Origin: Candidatus Endomicrobiellum neotermitis
GTDB lineage: Bacteria > Elusimicrobiota > Endomicrobiia > Endomicrobiales > Endomicrobiaceae
Assembly (NCBI GenBank): GCA_031282355.1
Contig: JAITDW010000001.1
Coordinates: 62,001 to 126,000 of the forward strand
DNA: 64,000 nt
Direction of reading: 5' to 3'
In this document: in pieces, positions 18,361 to 25,516 of the stretch
How the letters are laid out: every line of letters starts with the position of its first letter
Numbering within the stretch: position 1 is the stretch's first letter
The notes under the pieces: model-generated
What the model was told of the DNA's origin: nothing
The model's database searches: none
Seen by the model: the letters and a program-made list of their open reading frames with translations, nothing else
Program-made: the position numbers and the translations under genes

Positions 18361-18402
18361 AAAAGTTAGAGTAGTATAACTTTTTTCTATATTTCTGTCA
18401 AG
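18361..18402 (-). promoter_or_regulatory. dtxR promoter with overlapping operator-like inverted repeat
   Basis: On the minus strand TTGACA (18397-18402), a 17-base spacer and TATACT (18374-18379) form a near-consensus promoter about 35 bases upstream of the regulator's start. A perfect 9-base inverted repeat, AAAAAGTTA at 18361-18369 and TAACTTTTT at 18378-18386 with 8 bases between, covers the -10 and the expected transcription start. This is the geometry of a repressor operator. Direct evidence is the sequence; binding is inferred. Confidence 0.6.
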
Positions 18403-18407
18403 ATGCT

Positions 18408-18450
18408 TAAAGTGTTAAAATAATATTGTTACATATAACTTTCACTTTAA
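18408..18450. repeat. Inverted repeat between dtxR and the lipoprotein gene
   Basis: TTAAAGTG (18408-18415) and CACTTTAA (18443-18450) are perfect 8-base inverted arms separated by 27 bases, in the region between two divergent genes. The 9-mer TATAACTTT also occurs twice nearby (18376 and 18434). This may be a second regulatory site or chance in AT-rich DNA. Confidence 0.3.
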
Positions 18451-18455
18451 CGAAT

Positions 18456-18484
18456 TTGCAAAAATATACTAAAATATATAAAAT
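18456..18484 (+). promoter_or_regulatory. Putative promoter for the small lipoprotein gene
   Basis: TTGCAA, a 17-base spacer and TAAAAT lie about 45 bases upstream of the plus-strand lipoprotein start. It is a moderate match to the housekeeping consensus. Confidence 0.4.
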
Positions 18485-18526
18485 TGTGCTGTGTTGTGGT
18501 GTTAACTAAAAAAAAGGAGAAATAGA

Positions 18527-18706
18527 ATGAAAAAAATTATGTTAGTTGGAGCGTTTGCTGTAATGCTTGGTTTAGGATTGGTAGCTTGTGGAACTAAAAC
18601 TGAATCCACAAAAGAGTCGTCTGAGAAAGCAACTGATGGAATAATTGAAGAAACTGCACCATCAACCCAAACCGTTGAGGATTCTGAAACAAATAAAGGA
18701 GTATAA
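18527..18706 (+). CDS. Small predicted lipoprotein (59 residues), not in the ORF track
   Basis: I read a 59-codon gene with a strong ribosome site (AAAAAGGAGAAATAGA before ATG). The N-terminus MKKIMLVGAFAVMLGLGLVAC is a classical lipoprotein signal peptide: basic start, hydrophobic core and lipobox LVAC with Cys at 21. The mature part, about 38 residues, is hydrophilic, rich in Thr, Ser and Glu and acidic, with no recognisable domain, and may be mostly disordered. It is divergent from dtxR and convergent with obgE. I do not recognise the family. Entericidin-like or other small envelope lipoproteins are comparable in size, but no relationship is shown. Confidence 0.78.
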   Translation: MKKIMLVGAFAVMLGLGLVACGTKTESTKESSEKATDGIIEETAPSTQTVEDSETNKGV

Positions 18707-18763
18707 TTTTTTGTAGGATGATTTTTATCTTCTTAGGTTAAATACAGTTGAAGTTTCTCCTTA

Positions 18764-18873
18764 GTTAGCCGTCTTCGTAGTTCTGAGTATAAACTCATAT
18801 AATGAGGACGGCTTACAAATGGAGGTGTTGTATGTCCGTTTTTTACTCAAAAAAACAGCAAAGAAAAACATGA
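18764..18873 (+). other. Structured element (two-tier hairpin) followed by a ribosome site and a 13-codon ORF
   Basis: TTAGCCGTCTTC (about 18765-18776) pairs with GAGGACGGCTTA (about 18804-18815) with one mismatch and one G-U. Inside, TGAGT-ATAA-ACTCA forms a second perfect hairpin. No U-run follows, so it does not look like an intrinsic terminator. Instead GGAGGTGTTGT and an ATG (18832) open a 13-codon frame, MSVFYSKKQQRKT, ending at 18873 before obgE. This could be a leader or riboregulator of a lost gene, a small RNA or a remnant. No known riboswitch class is recognised. Confidence 0.35.
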
Positions 18874-18880
18874 TGCTTCT

Positions 18881-20152
18881 TTATTCTTTCAGAGTGAATT
18901 CAAAAGATCCAATCTTAACAGTATCACCGGTAACAGCCCCTGCTTTTTTAAGTTCGTTCTTTAAACCAATTTTTTTCAATATATTTTGGTAACGCATTAA
19001 TGCTTCATCTTCATCAAATCTAGTCATATTTGTGAGCGATTCTATCTTAGTACCTGTAATAACAAAATTACCATTAACAACATTAATTTTAAATTCAGGT
19101 TCATAAACATATTTTCTTACTGATACTACGTTAGTATATATTTTTTCATCAGAATCAGTAACTGATGATTTTTCTAACATTTTTAACATCTCATTAATTA
19201 AAATATCAAAATTGTTATCTGTAATTGCAGAGATCTCGAATACCTTCTTGTTTTTTAAATATTTTTTGAAACGTTTTATATATTTTTGAGAATCACATAA
19301 ATCTATTTTGTTTAAAACTACAATGACAGGTTTTTTTGATATGGATTTCGAATATTTTTGTAATTCATCATTAACTATTCTATAGCTCTCATTGAGATTT
19401 TTATCACCAAAGCCAGTAGCATCTATAATGTGTACAAGAACTTTTGTTCGCTCTATATGTCTCAAAAACTCTAACCCAAGACCTTTACCTTTATGAGCAT
19501 CTTTAACTATCCCAGGAATATCCGCTACTATAAGATGTTTCTTCTTTCTATAATCACATTTAACAACACCTAAATTTGGTACTAGTGTTGTAAATGGATA
19601 GCTTGCAATTTTAGGAGTTGCAGCCGAAATTTTTGATAAAAGAGTTGATTTCCCTGCATTAGGAAGTCCTATAAAACCTATATCTGCTATTATACGAAGC
19701 TCTAATTTTACTTTTGCAATTTCTCCAAATTCCCCCCTTTCAGCAATTCTTGGAATTGTACGCCTATTTGTTTTAAATGAAAAATTGCCTCTACCACCCC
19801 TACCACCTTTAACAACTAAAATCTTCTCATATATATCCTTTAAATCAGCAAAGAATTTATCATTTTTAAAAACTAAAGTTCCTCTTGGAATTTTTATTAT
19901 TAAATCTTTACCACATTTCCCAAACCTATTTTTTGGAGATCCGTTAAGTCCATCTTCTGCCTTAAATATTGATCTATGAGATAACTTTATAAGACTATCT
20001 ACATGTGAATCCACTTCAATGTACACACTTCCACCGTTTCCACCATTTCCACCATCAGGCCCTCCAAAAGGAACATATTTCTCCCTCTTGAATGAAATAC
20101 AACCATTTCCACCTTTTCCAGCTACAACAGAAATACTAATTTTATCGAACAC
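18881..20152 (-). CDS. obgE: Ribosome-associated GTPase ObgE/CgtA
   Basis: Essential P-loop GTPase involved in large-subunit maturation and stress responses. The 423-residue protein has the glycine-rich Obg fold (GKGGNGCISFKREKYVPFGGPDGGNGGNGG and GGRGGRGN), the GTPase domain with GLPNAGKSTLL near 166, a DIPG switch and NKID, and a full C-terminal OCT domain (about 345-423). The GTG start at 20152 follows rpmA in the standard rplU-rpmA-obgE order. Confidence 0.97.
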   Translation of the reverse strand: MFDKISISVVAGKGGNGCISFKREKYVPFGGPDGGNGGNGGSVYIEVDSHVDSLIKLSHRSIFKAEDGLNGSPKNRFGKCGKDLIIKIPRGTLVFKNDKFFADLKDIYEKILVVKGGRGGRGNFSFKTNRRTIPRIAERGEFGEIAKVKLELRIIADIGFIGLPNAGKSTLLSKISAATPKIASYPFTTLVPNLGVVKCDYRKKKHLIVADIPGIVKDAHKGKGLGLEFLRHIERTKVLVHIIDATGFGDKNLNESYRIVNDELQKYSKSISKKPVIVVLNKIDLCDSQKYIKRFKKYLKNKKVFEISAITDNNFDILINEMLKMLEKSSVTDSDEKIYTNVVSVRKYVYEPEFKINVVNGNFVITGTKIESLTNMTRFDEDEALMRYQNILKKIGLKNELKKAGAVTGDTVKIGSFEFTLKE

Positions 20153-20175
20153 TGATGTAATATAACTCCCATTTT

Positions 20176-20427
20176 TTACTGTTCAATATTTATATAATAT
20201 TTGTTCCTAGATTTTCTTTTAAATTTAACTATTCCACTAACTTTTGCGAAAATAGTGTTGTCTCTTCCAATACCTGCATTCAATCCGGGATAATATTTTG
20301 TTCCTCTTTGACGCACTATAATAGACCCTGCAAATGCTTTTTGATTTCCGTACACTTTTACACCTAGTCTCTGCCCGCATGAATCACGTCCATTAGATGA
20401 TGACCCTTGAGCTTTAACATGTGCCAT
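20176..20427 (-). CDS. rpmA: 50S ribosomal protein L27
   Basis: An 83-residue ribosomal protein whose N-terminal tail reaches the peptidyl transferase centre. The N-terminus [27 protein letters not shown] is close to the canonical AHKK-GGSTRNGRDS-RLGVK form, followed by ILVRQRGTK-like [13 protein letters not shown]. No cleavable N-terminal leader of the Firmicutes kind is present. It lies between rplU and obgE. Confidence 0.97.
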   Translation of the reverse strand: MAHVKAQGSSSNGRDSCGQRLGVKVYGNQKAFAGSIIVRQRGTKYYPGLNAGIGRDNTIFAKVSGIVKFKRKSRNKYYINIEQ

Positions 20428-20477
20428 TCATTTTTTCTCCTATCAATAATTTGAATACGTTCTACTATTTTAATATT

Positions 20478-20795
20478 TCAACTAATATTAATTTTAATAA
20501 TCTTTAATTCTGTAACATATTGACGATGTCCTTGAAGTTTTTTATACCCTTTTTTAGGTTTTTTCTTAAATACTAAAACTTTATGAGCTCTTTTCTGCGC
20601 AATCATTTTTGCAATTACAGTGGCATCTTTAACTATGGGATTTCCAATTATTATTTTATCTCCATTTGCTACTAAAAGAACTTTATCGAAAACAATCTCA
20701 TCTCCGATTTCAACATGATTAATTTTCTCTGTAGTTATGTTATTACCTTCTTCAACTTTATACTGCTTCCCGCCAGTTTTAACAATTGCATACAT
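20478..20795 (-). CDS. rplU: 50S ribosomal protein L21
   Basis: A 105-residue ribosomal protein that binds 23S rRNA near L20. It begins MYAIVKTGGKQYKVEEG, the family signature, and contains KVLVFKKKPKKGYKKLQGHRQ near the C-terminus. It is the first gene of the rplU-rpmA-obgE operon; a ribosome site (AAGGAG) precedes the ATG. A possible promoter TTGATA with 17 bases to TAAATT lies about 40 bases upstream. Confidence 0.97.
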   Translation of the reverse strand: MYAIVKTGGKQYKVEEGNNITTEKINHVEIGDEIVFDKVLLVANGDKIIIGNPIVKDATVIAKMIAQKRAHKVLVFKKKPKKGYKKLQGHRQYVTELKIIKINIS

Positions 20796-20929
20796 ATTAT
20801 TGACACGCTCCTTTATAATCGTTATAATTTATCAAAATGTGATAGATTTATCAAGCTTTATGTTTTTTAAACACATAATGGATAATATAAAAAAAATAAA
20901 ATTGTTTATAACGTTTCAAGGAGAGTTTT

Positions 20930-22120
20930 ATGTATATTTCAAAAAGGGCACAATTAATTGGATCATCTTCGACACTTGCGATAAATGCGAAGGTAAAAAA
21001 ACTTAAACAAAAGTTAGTTGATATTGTTAATTTTGGTGTTGGGGAACCAGATTTTAATACAGCAGATAATGTAAAAAATTCTGCAATCCGTGCAATTAAT
21101 GAAAATTTTACAAAATATTGTCCTGTTGCTGGAACTTTAGAGATCAAAAACTCTATTATTAATAAATTTAAAAGGGATAACAAGCTTAATTATTCTCATG
21201 AAGAAATCATAGTTTCAAATGGTGCTAAACATTCTCTTTATAATTTTTTTCAATCTGTAATTGATCCAGGAGATGAAGTTATAATTCCAGCACCGTATTG
21301 GGTTTCCTATCCAGATATGGTAATTCTTGCTGGTGGAAAACCAGTAATAGTTCGAACAGATGAAAAAACAAATTTTAAGATAACTTCTGCAGATATAGAA
21401 AAAGTTTTAACATCAAAGACAAAAGTTGTTGTGATTAACTCACCTTCAAATCCTACGGGATTTGCCTATACAGTTGAAGAACTTAAAGCAATAGGACAAA
21501 CATGCGTAAAAAATAAACTTCTTATAGTTTCAGATGAAATATACGAAAAATTTGTGTACGATGATTTTAAATTTACGTCTATTGCAAAAATATCGCCAAA
21601 TATAAAAAAAATTACTACCGTAGTAAACGGAGTTTCTAAAACGTATTCTATGACAGGTTGGAGAATAGGATATGCTGCAGGTGCTAAAGATATTATTGAA
21701 GCAATGACAAAAATACAAAGTCAATCAACTTCAAATGCTTCTTCGATTTCAATTAAAGCTGCAATAGAAGCACTTGATGGAACACAAGAATATGTTGAGT
21801 CAATGAGAAATGAATTTAAGAACAGAAGAAATTATCTTGTTGAAAGACTTAATGCAATAAAAAATGTTATATGTATAAAACCTAAAGGGGCATTTTATAT
21901 TTTTCTAAACATAAAAACTTTTTTAGGGAGAAATTTTAGTGGCAAAATCATAAATACAGATGTTGAATTCGCAAATTATCTGCTTGATGTAGCTAAAATT
22001 GCAGTTATTCCAGGTTCGGCATTTGGTATTGATGGATACATAAGGTTCTCATATGCTGTTTCTATGGGAGATATTAAAAAAGGTATCGATAGACTTGAAA
22101 AAATTTTGACGCATACGTGA
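20930..22120 (+). CDS. aspC: Class I pyridoxal-phosphate aminotransferase, aspartate aminotransferase type
   Basis: A 396-residue fold-type I aminotransferase, probably aspartate/2-oxoglutarate. It resembles the short-chain Ib subgroup of bacterial AspB/AspC enzymes: VNFGVGEPDFNTADNVK at the N-terminus, SNGAKHSLYN, APYWVSYPDM, NSPSNPTGF, SDEIYEKFVYD, then the PLP-lysine motif SKTYSMTGWRIGYAAG. The C-terminal FRFSY-like IRFSYAVS holds the carboxylate-binding arginine. AAGGAG before the ATG supports the start. A prephenate or broader substrate range cannot be excluded. Confidence 0.9.
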   Translation: MYISKRAQLIGSSSTLAINAKVKKLKQKLVDIVNFGVGEPDFNTADNVKNSAIRAINENFTKYCPVAGTLEIKNSIINKFKRDNKLNYSHEEIIVSNGAKHSLYNFFQSVIDPGDEVIIPAPYWVSYPDMVILAGGKPVIVRTDEKTNFKITSADIEKVLTSKTKVVVINSPSNPTGFAYTVEELKAIGQTCVKNKLLIVSDEIYEKFVYDDFKFTSIAKISPNIKKITTVVNGVSKTYSMTGWRIGYAAGAKDIIEAMTKIQSQSTSNASSISIKAAIEALDGTQEYVESMRNEFKNRRNYLVERLNAIKNVICIKPKGAFYIFLNIKTFLGRNFSGKIINTDVEFANYLLDVAKIAVIPGSAFGIDGYIRFSYAVSMGDIKKGIDRLEKILTHT

Positions 22121-22131
22121 AAAATTAAATA

Positions 22132-22884
22132 CTAAAAAATATCTATTGAAACTGGACAATGATCAGAGCCGAGAACTGAATTATGTATACTTGCAGCTTT
22201 TAGTTGTGTGATTGCATCTTTTGATATAAAAAAATAATCTATTCTCCATCCAATATTTTTTGACCGCGCAGCAGTTTTATAATCCCACCATGTATAGTTG
22301 CTATGTTCTTTATTAAAATATCTAAACGTATCAATGTACCCTAATGAAACAAGCTCACTAAGTTTTTCTCTTTCTTCAAGCATAAATCCTGATTTTTTTG
22401 CATTTTCTTTAGGGTTTGCTAAATCTATAGGATAGTGTGCTGTATTATAATCACCACATATAATCACGATTTTATTTTTAAACTGTTTTAAATACTCTAT
22501 TAAATTATCATAAAATTGTATTTTATATTTAAGACGTTCTAATGATGCTCTACCATTTGGAAAATAAATATTAAAGAGAATGAATTTTTCAAAGTCGATC
22601 ATAAGTATTCTTCCTTCATTATCAAAAGTACTTTTAATATCTGTTTTTATAATTTTATGTTTAATTTTTGACCATACAGCAACACCACTATAACCTTTTT
22701 TTAATGCACTAGAACAATGAAAATTATATCCATTAATTTTTTTTACATTTTTTGGAAATTGCATTTCATGTGCTTTTGTTTCTTGAATACAAACTATGTC
22801 AGCGTTTACATTTTTAAACCAGTCTACAAATTTTTTTTTATAGATTGCTCTTATACCATTAACATTCCATGAAATCATTTTCAA
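22132..22884 (-). CDS. xthA: Exodeoxyribonuclease III / AP endonuclease
   Basis: Mg-dependent endonuclease/exonuclease that cuts at abasic sites and removes 3' blocks. The 250-residue protein has MISWNVNGIRA, IVCIQETKA, GYSGVAVWSK, FNIYFPNGR, ICGDYNTAH, the WRIDYFF motif and the C-terminal GSDHCPVSIDI, all exonuclease-III family hallmarks. The track start is a TTG with GAGGTG at good spacing; the ATG two codons later is the alternative. It is convergent with the aminotransferase gene (11 bases apart). Confidence 0.95.
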   Translation of the reverse strand: MKMISWNVNGIRAIYKKKFVDWFKNVNADIVCIQETKAHEMQFPKNVKKINGYNFHCSSALKKGYSGVAVWSKIKHKIIKTDIKSTFDNEGRILMIDFEKFILFNIYFPNGRASLERLKYKIQFYDNLIEYLKQFKNKIVIICGDYNTAHYPIDLANPKENAKKSGFMLEEREKLSELVSLGYIDTFRYFNKEHSNYTWWDYKTAARSKNIGWRIDYFFISKDAITQLKAASIHNSVLGSDHCPVSIDIF

Positions 22885-22893
22885 AATTACACC

Positions 22894-23310
22894 TCATATA
22901 AGTAATAATTTATATGCCATATTTATTATTTCTTTTTGTTTTACAAATGAAAGTAAACTAAGAGTATGTTCTATATTAGTCCATTTTATTTCAGATATCT
23001 CGTTTTTATCAAAATTAGTGGTATCATCTTCGAGTGCTAAAGCAAGAAAATATATTGAATGTTTTTCTATTTTTTTGCTATTTATGATGTAAACATCTTC
23101 TTGTCTAAAGTTTTCAAAAAAACTGAGTTTTTTAATACCTGTTTCTTCAAAAATTTCTCTTTTTGCTGTTTCAATTTCATTTTCTCCTTTTTCAACGTGT
23201 CCTTTTGGAAATCCCCATATTTTATTTACTTTTGACATCACAAGCAAAAATACAGGACTACCATTTATCATTTTGTAAACTATTGCACCACATGAGAATT
23301 CTTTTAGCAT
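22894..23310 (-). CDS. Nudix hydrolase, Ap4A-hydrolase-like
   Basis: A 138-residue Nudix protein. The Nudix box is intact: GHVEKGENEIETAKREIFEETGI, with the REIFEE glutamates that bind metal. The N-terminus (EFSCGAIVYKMINGSPVFLLV) and the KIWGFPKGHVE approach are typical of the bis(5'-nucleosyl)-tetraphosphatase subgroup, which clears diadenosine polyphosphates. Exact substrate is not certain. GGAGAG precedes the ATG. Confidence 0.85.
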   Translation of the reverse strand: MLKEFSCGAIVYKMINGSPVFLLVMSKVNKIWGFPKGHVEKGENEIETAKREIFEETGIKKLSFFENFRQEDVYIINSKKIEKHSIYFLALALEDDTTNFDKNEISEIKWTNIEHTLSLLSFVKQKEIINMAYKLLLI

Positions 23311-23331
23311 TACATCTCTCCACTATTCTTT

Positions 23332-24489
23332 TTAACTGATATTATCTTTTTTAAGTAAGTAGATCACAGTATACGCGATATATTTTGCGGCTTTTGGTAA
23401 AGCTACTTCATCAATATTAAACTTATTATGATGCCACGAATATGATGTATTCCTATTTTTAGATGTTCCTATATACATATATGAACCAGGTGTAGTATTT
23501 AAATATTCAGAAAAATCTTCGCTACCCATAGATGGTTTATCTAGTATCTCAACATTTTTTTTACCATAAAAAATTTTAGCAGTTTTAATACATGTCTCAG
23601 TAATTGTATGTGCGTTAATAATAGCATCGCCTATTTTGTCATAAAAAATTCTGCACTTAACTTTATAAGCTATCTCTATAGCTTTAAGTTTGTTTAAAAT
23701 ACTTATTTTTATGAAACTTCTTGTTTCTTTGTTAAGACTTCTAACAGTACCATGTATTATTACTTTCTTACAAAGAGTATTATATGAATCACCACCCTCA
23801 ATTTTACCAAAAGTTATAACTGCAGGTTCTAGAGGGTCTAACTCCCTTGAAACAATACATTGAATCATATTAATAAGAACAGATGCTGCAACTAAAGCAT
23901 CTTTTCCATTATGAGGATAAGCGCCATGTGCTATAGTACCAATGATTTCTATCTTTAATTCATCAACAGAAGCCATCATAATCCCAAATTTTAACCCGAT
24001 TTTACAAGTTTTTATCCACGGACTAACGTGAATTCCTAAAATAAAGTCAACGTTTGGATTTTTTAAGGCTCCACCATTAATCATAGTTATTGCACCATTA
24101 GAAGTTTCCTCACTCGGTTGAAAAATAAACCTAATATTACCATTTAATTCAGTTATCTTTTGTTGTAAAATTTTTGCAGCACCAAGTACTATTGCAATAT
24201 GCCCATCATGTCCACAAGCATGCATTACACCATTCTTTATAGATTTATACTTAACTTTATTATTTTCACAAATTGGCAAAGCATCAATGTCAGCTCTTAA
24301 CGCTACTGTTTTACCATTTTTTGATCCATTAAGTGTTCCTATTACACCTGTCCCTATGAATTTATATTGTATTTTTAGTTCCGTAAGTTTTGACACAATA
24401 AATTTTGATGTGTTATGTTCATTTCCACTCAATTCAGGATTTTTGTGTATGTGTCTTCTTATATTTATAACTTCAGTATCAAAAGTCAT
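23332..24489 (-). CDS. M20-family amidohydrolase (N-acyl-amino-acid/hippurate hydrolase type)
   Basis: A 385-residue di-metal peptidase-family hydrolase of the M20D/HipO-AbgB group. Visible are RRHIHKNPELSG, LRADIDALPI, MHACGHDGHIAIVLGAA (metal-binding Cys/His), FQPSEET (catalytic Glu) and the C-terminal MGSEDFSEYL. Related enzymes cleave N-acylated amino acids or N-acetyl-diaminopimelate; the substrate cannot be told here. A ribosome site (AGGAGATATAAAAC) supports the start. It sits just downstream of the decayed nnr-like gene. Confidence 0.88.
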   Translation of the reverse strand: MTFDTEVINIRRHIHKNPELSGNEHNTSKFIVSKLTELKIQYKFIGTGVIGTLNGSKNGKTVALRADIDALPICENNKVKYKSIKNGVMHACGHDGHIAIVLGAAKILQQKITELNGNIRFIFQPSEETSNGAITMINGGALKNPNVDFILGIHVSPWIKTCKIGLKFGIMMASVDELKIEIIGTIAHGAYPHNGKDALVAASVLINMIQCIVSRELDPLEPAVITFGKIEGGDSYNTLCKKVIIHGTVRSLNKETRSFIKISILNKLKAIEIAYKVKCRIFYDKIGDAIINAHTITETCIKTAKIFYGKKNVEILDKPSMGSEDFSEYLNTTPGSYMYIGTSKNRNTSYSWHHNKFNIDEVALPKAAKYIAYTVIYLLKKDNIS

Positions 24490-24499
24490 GTTTTATATC

Positions 24500-25103
24500 T
24501 CCTAATATTTTTATAATAGCATATATGTATTATTTCCAATAATGTCTCTCGGAATAACACTAAGTATACCTTTATCCTGTTATGTAATTCACCTGTGAGC
24601 CCATAGACAAAATAACTGTAAATTTTACAGCTTCAAAAAAACTAGTCGTAAAATTCACAAAAAAGATATTATTCCACTTAATACATTACCACTTCCAGCT
24701 GTTGCCATTACATGAGTAACTTGTATTATTTATTTGTTTTTATTTCTGAATACTATTATTACCTTTAAGTATGCAAATAAGAGAACATGTTTTTGCAAAG
24801 TTTTCTACTATTTTTCTTCTATTGCTTTTTATTATATTATAATTGAAATTACATTTAAAAATTTTGAAAATTCAAACAGGTGTTATTATAAGTTTTAAAA
24901 TATTAGCATCTTTTTTAAAACTAGGGCCTTTCTATAATGATAGATTAAGCTTTCTTTAATTTGATAAAATTAAGAACATCTGAAGCTGTTTTATATATAA
25001 AAACATTATTAAAACATATCCATAATATTTTATATTTATAACAATTAGAGTTCCTTTTCAATTTTAAAATAAAATTTTCTATTTCTTGTTTTTTAATTTT
25101 TAT
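24500..25103 (-). pseudogene. nnr: Degraded NAD(P)H-hydrate dehydratase (NnrD-like) remnant
   Basis: No intact ORF is present, but three-frame reading of the minus strand finds ordered fragments of the ADP/ATP-dependent NAD(P)H-hydrate dehydratase domain. They are DANILKLIITP then GEFSKFLN (for the conserved HPGE), ENFAKTCSLICILKGNN (for the LKG motif), VMATAGSGNVLSGIIS (for the G-[MA]-AT-G-GSGDVL motif) and GILSVIPRDIIGNN near the C-terminus. Stops and frameshifts separate them, and the NnrE epimerase half is missing. The first 170 bases after acpS carry another open stretch I cannot identify. Position next to acpS matches the common acpS-nnr pairing, which supports the call. Confidence 0.75.
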
Positions 25104-25439
25104 CTAAAAAATAATAGCAACTGCTGTAACATATTTTTTAGTATGTGACATTGATACATCTATTCTTTTACATTTTTTATTTTTGATATAAACCTGAGGT
25201 TTACCTTTTTTAGTATTTTTAATAGATATATCAGTGATGCTAAAATTTTTATTTCTTATGTTTAATGCTTTCCAAACAGCTTCTTTTGCAGCAAATCTTG
25301 CTGCTAAATATTGTGCTGAGTTTTCTTTTGTAAGTGAGTATAATATTTCTTCTTTTACAAAAACACGTTTCAAATATTTTTTATTATTTACATATTTTTC
25401 AAACCTTTTAACTTCTTCTATATCTATACCTATATTCAT
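25104..25439 (-). CDS. acpS: Holo-[acyl-carrier-protein] synthase AcpS
   Basis: Transfers phosphopantetheine from CoA to acyl carrier protein. The 111-residue protein begins MNIGIDIEEVKRFEKY (the G-D-[IV]-x-[ED] metal site) and contains AARFAAKEAVWKAL, the catalytic F-[AS]-x-KEA motif, and VSMSHTKKYVTAVAI. Length is normal for the AcpS class. The nnr remnant follows directly. Confidence 0.95.
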   Translation of the reverse strand: MNIGIDIEEVKRFEKYVNNKKYLKRVFVKEEILYSLTKENSAQYLAARFAAKEAVWKALNIRNKNFSITDISIKNTKKGKPQVYIKNKKCKRIDVSMSHTKKYVTAVAIIF

Positions 25440-25516
25440 ATTAATAAAACCTTTTTTATACTAAACGACATAAACAAAAACATAATTATAAAACTCAAAT
25501 AAAATTTAGCATAAAA

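Noticed and set aside
18832-19010. Plus-strand frame starting MEVLYVRFLLKK that runs into obgE
   Set aside because: It overlaps obgE antisense for most of its length and has no recognisable features. The better ribosome spacing is to the short MSVFYSKK frame, which I kept only as part of a structured element.
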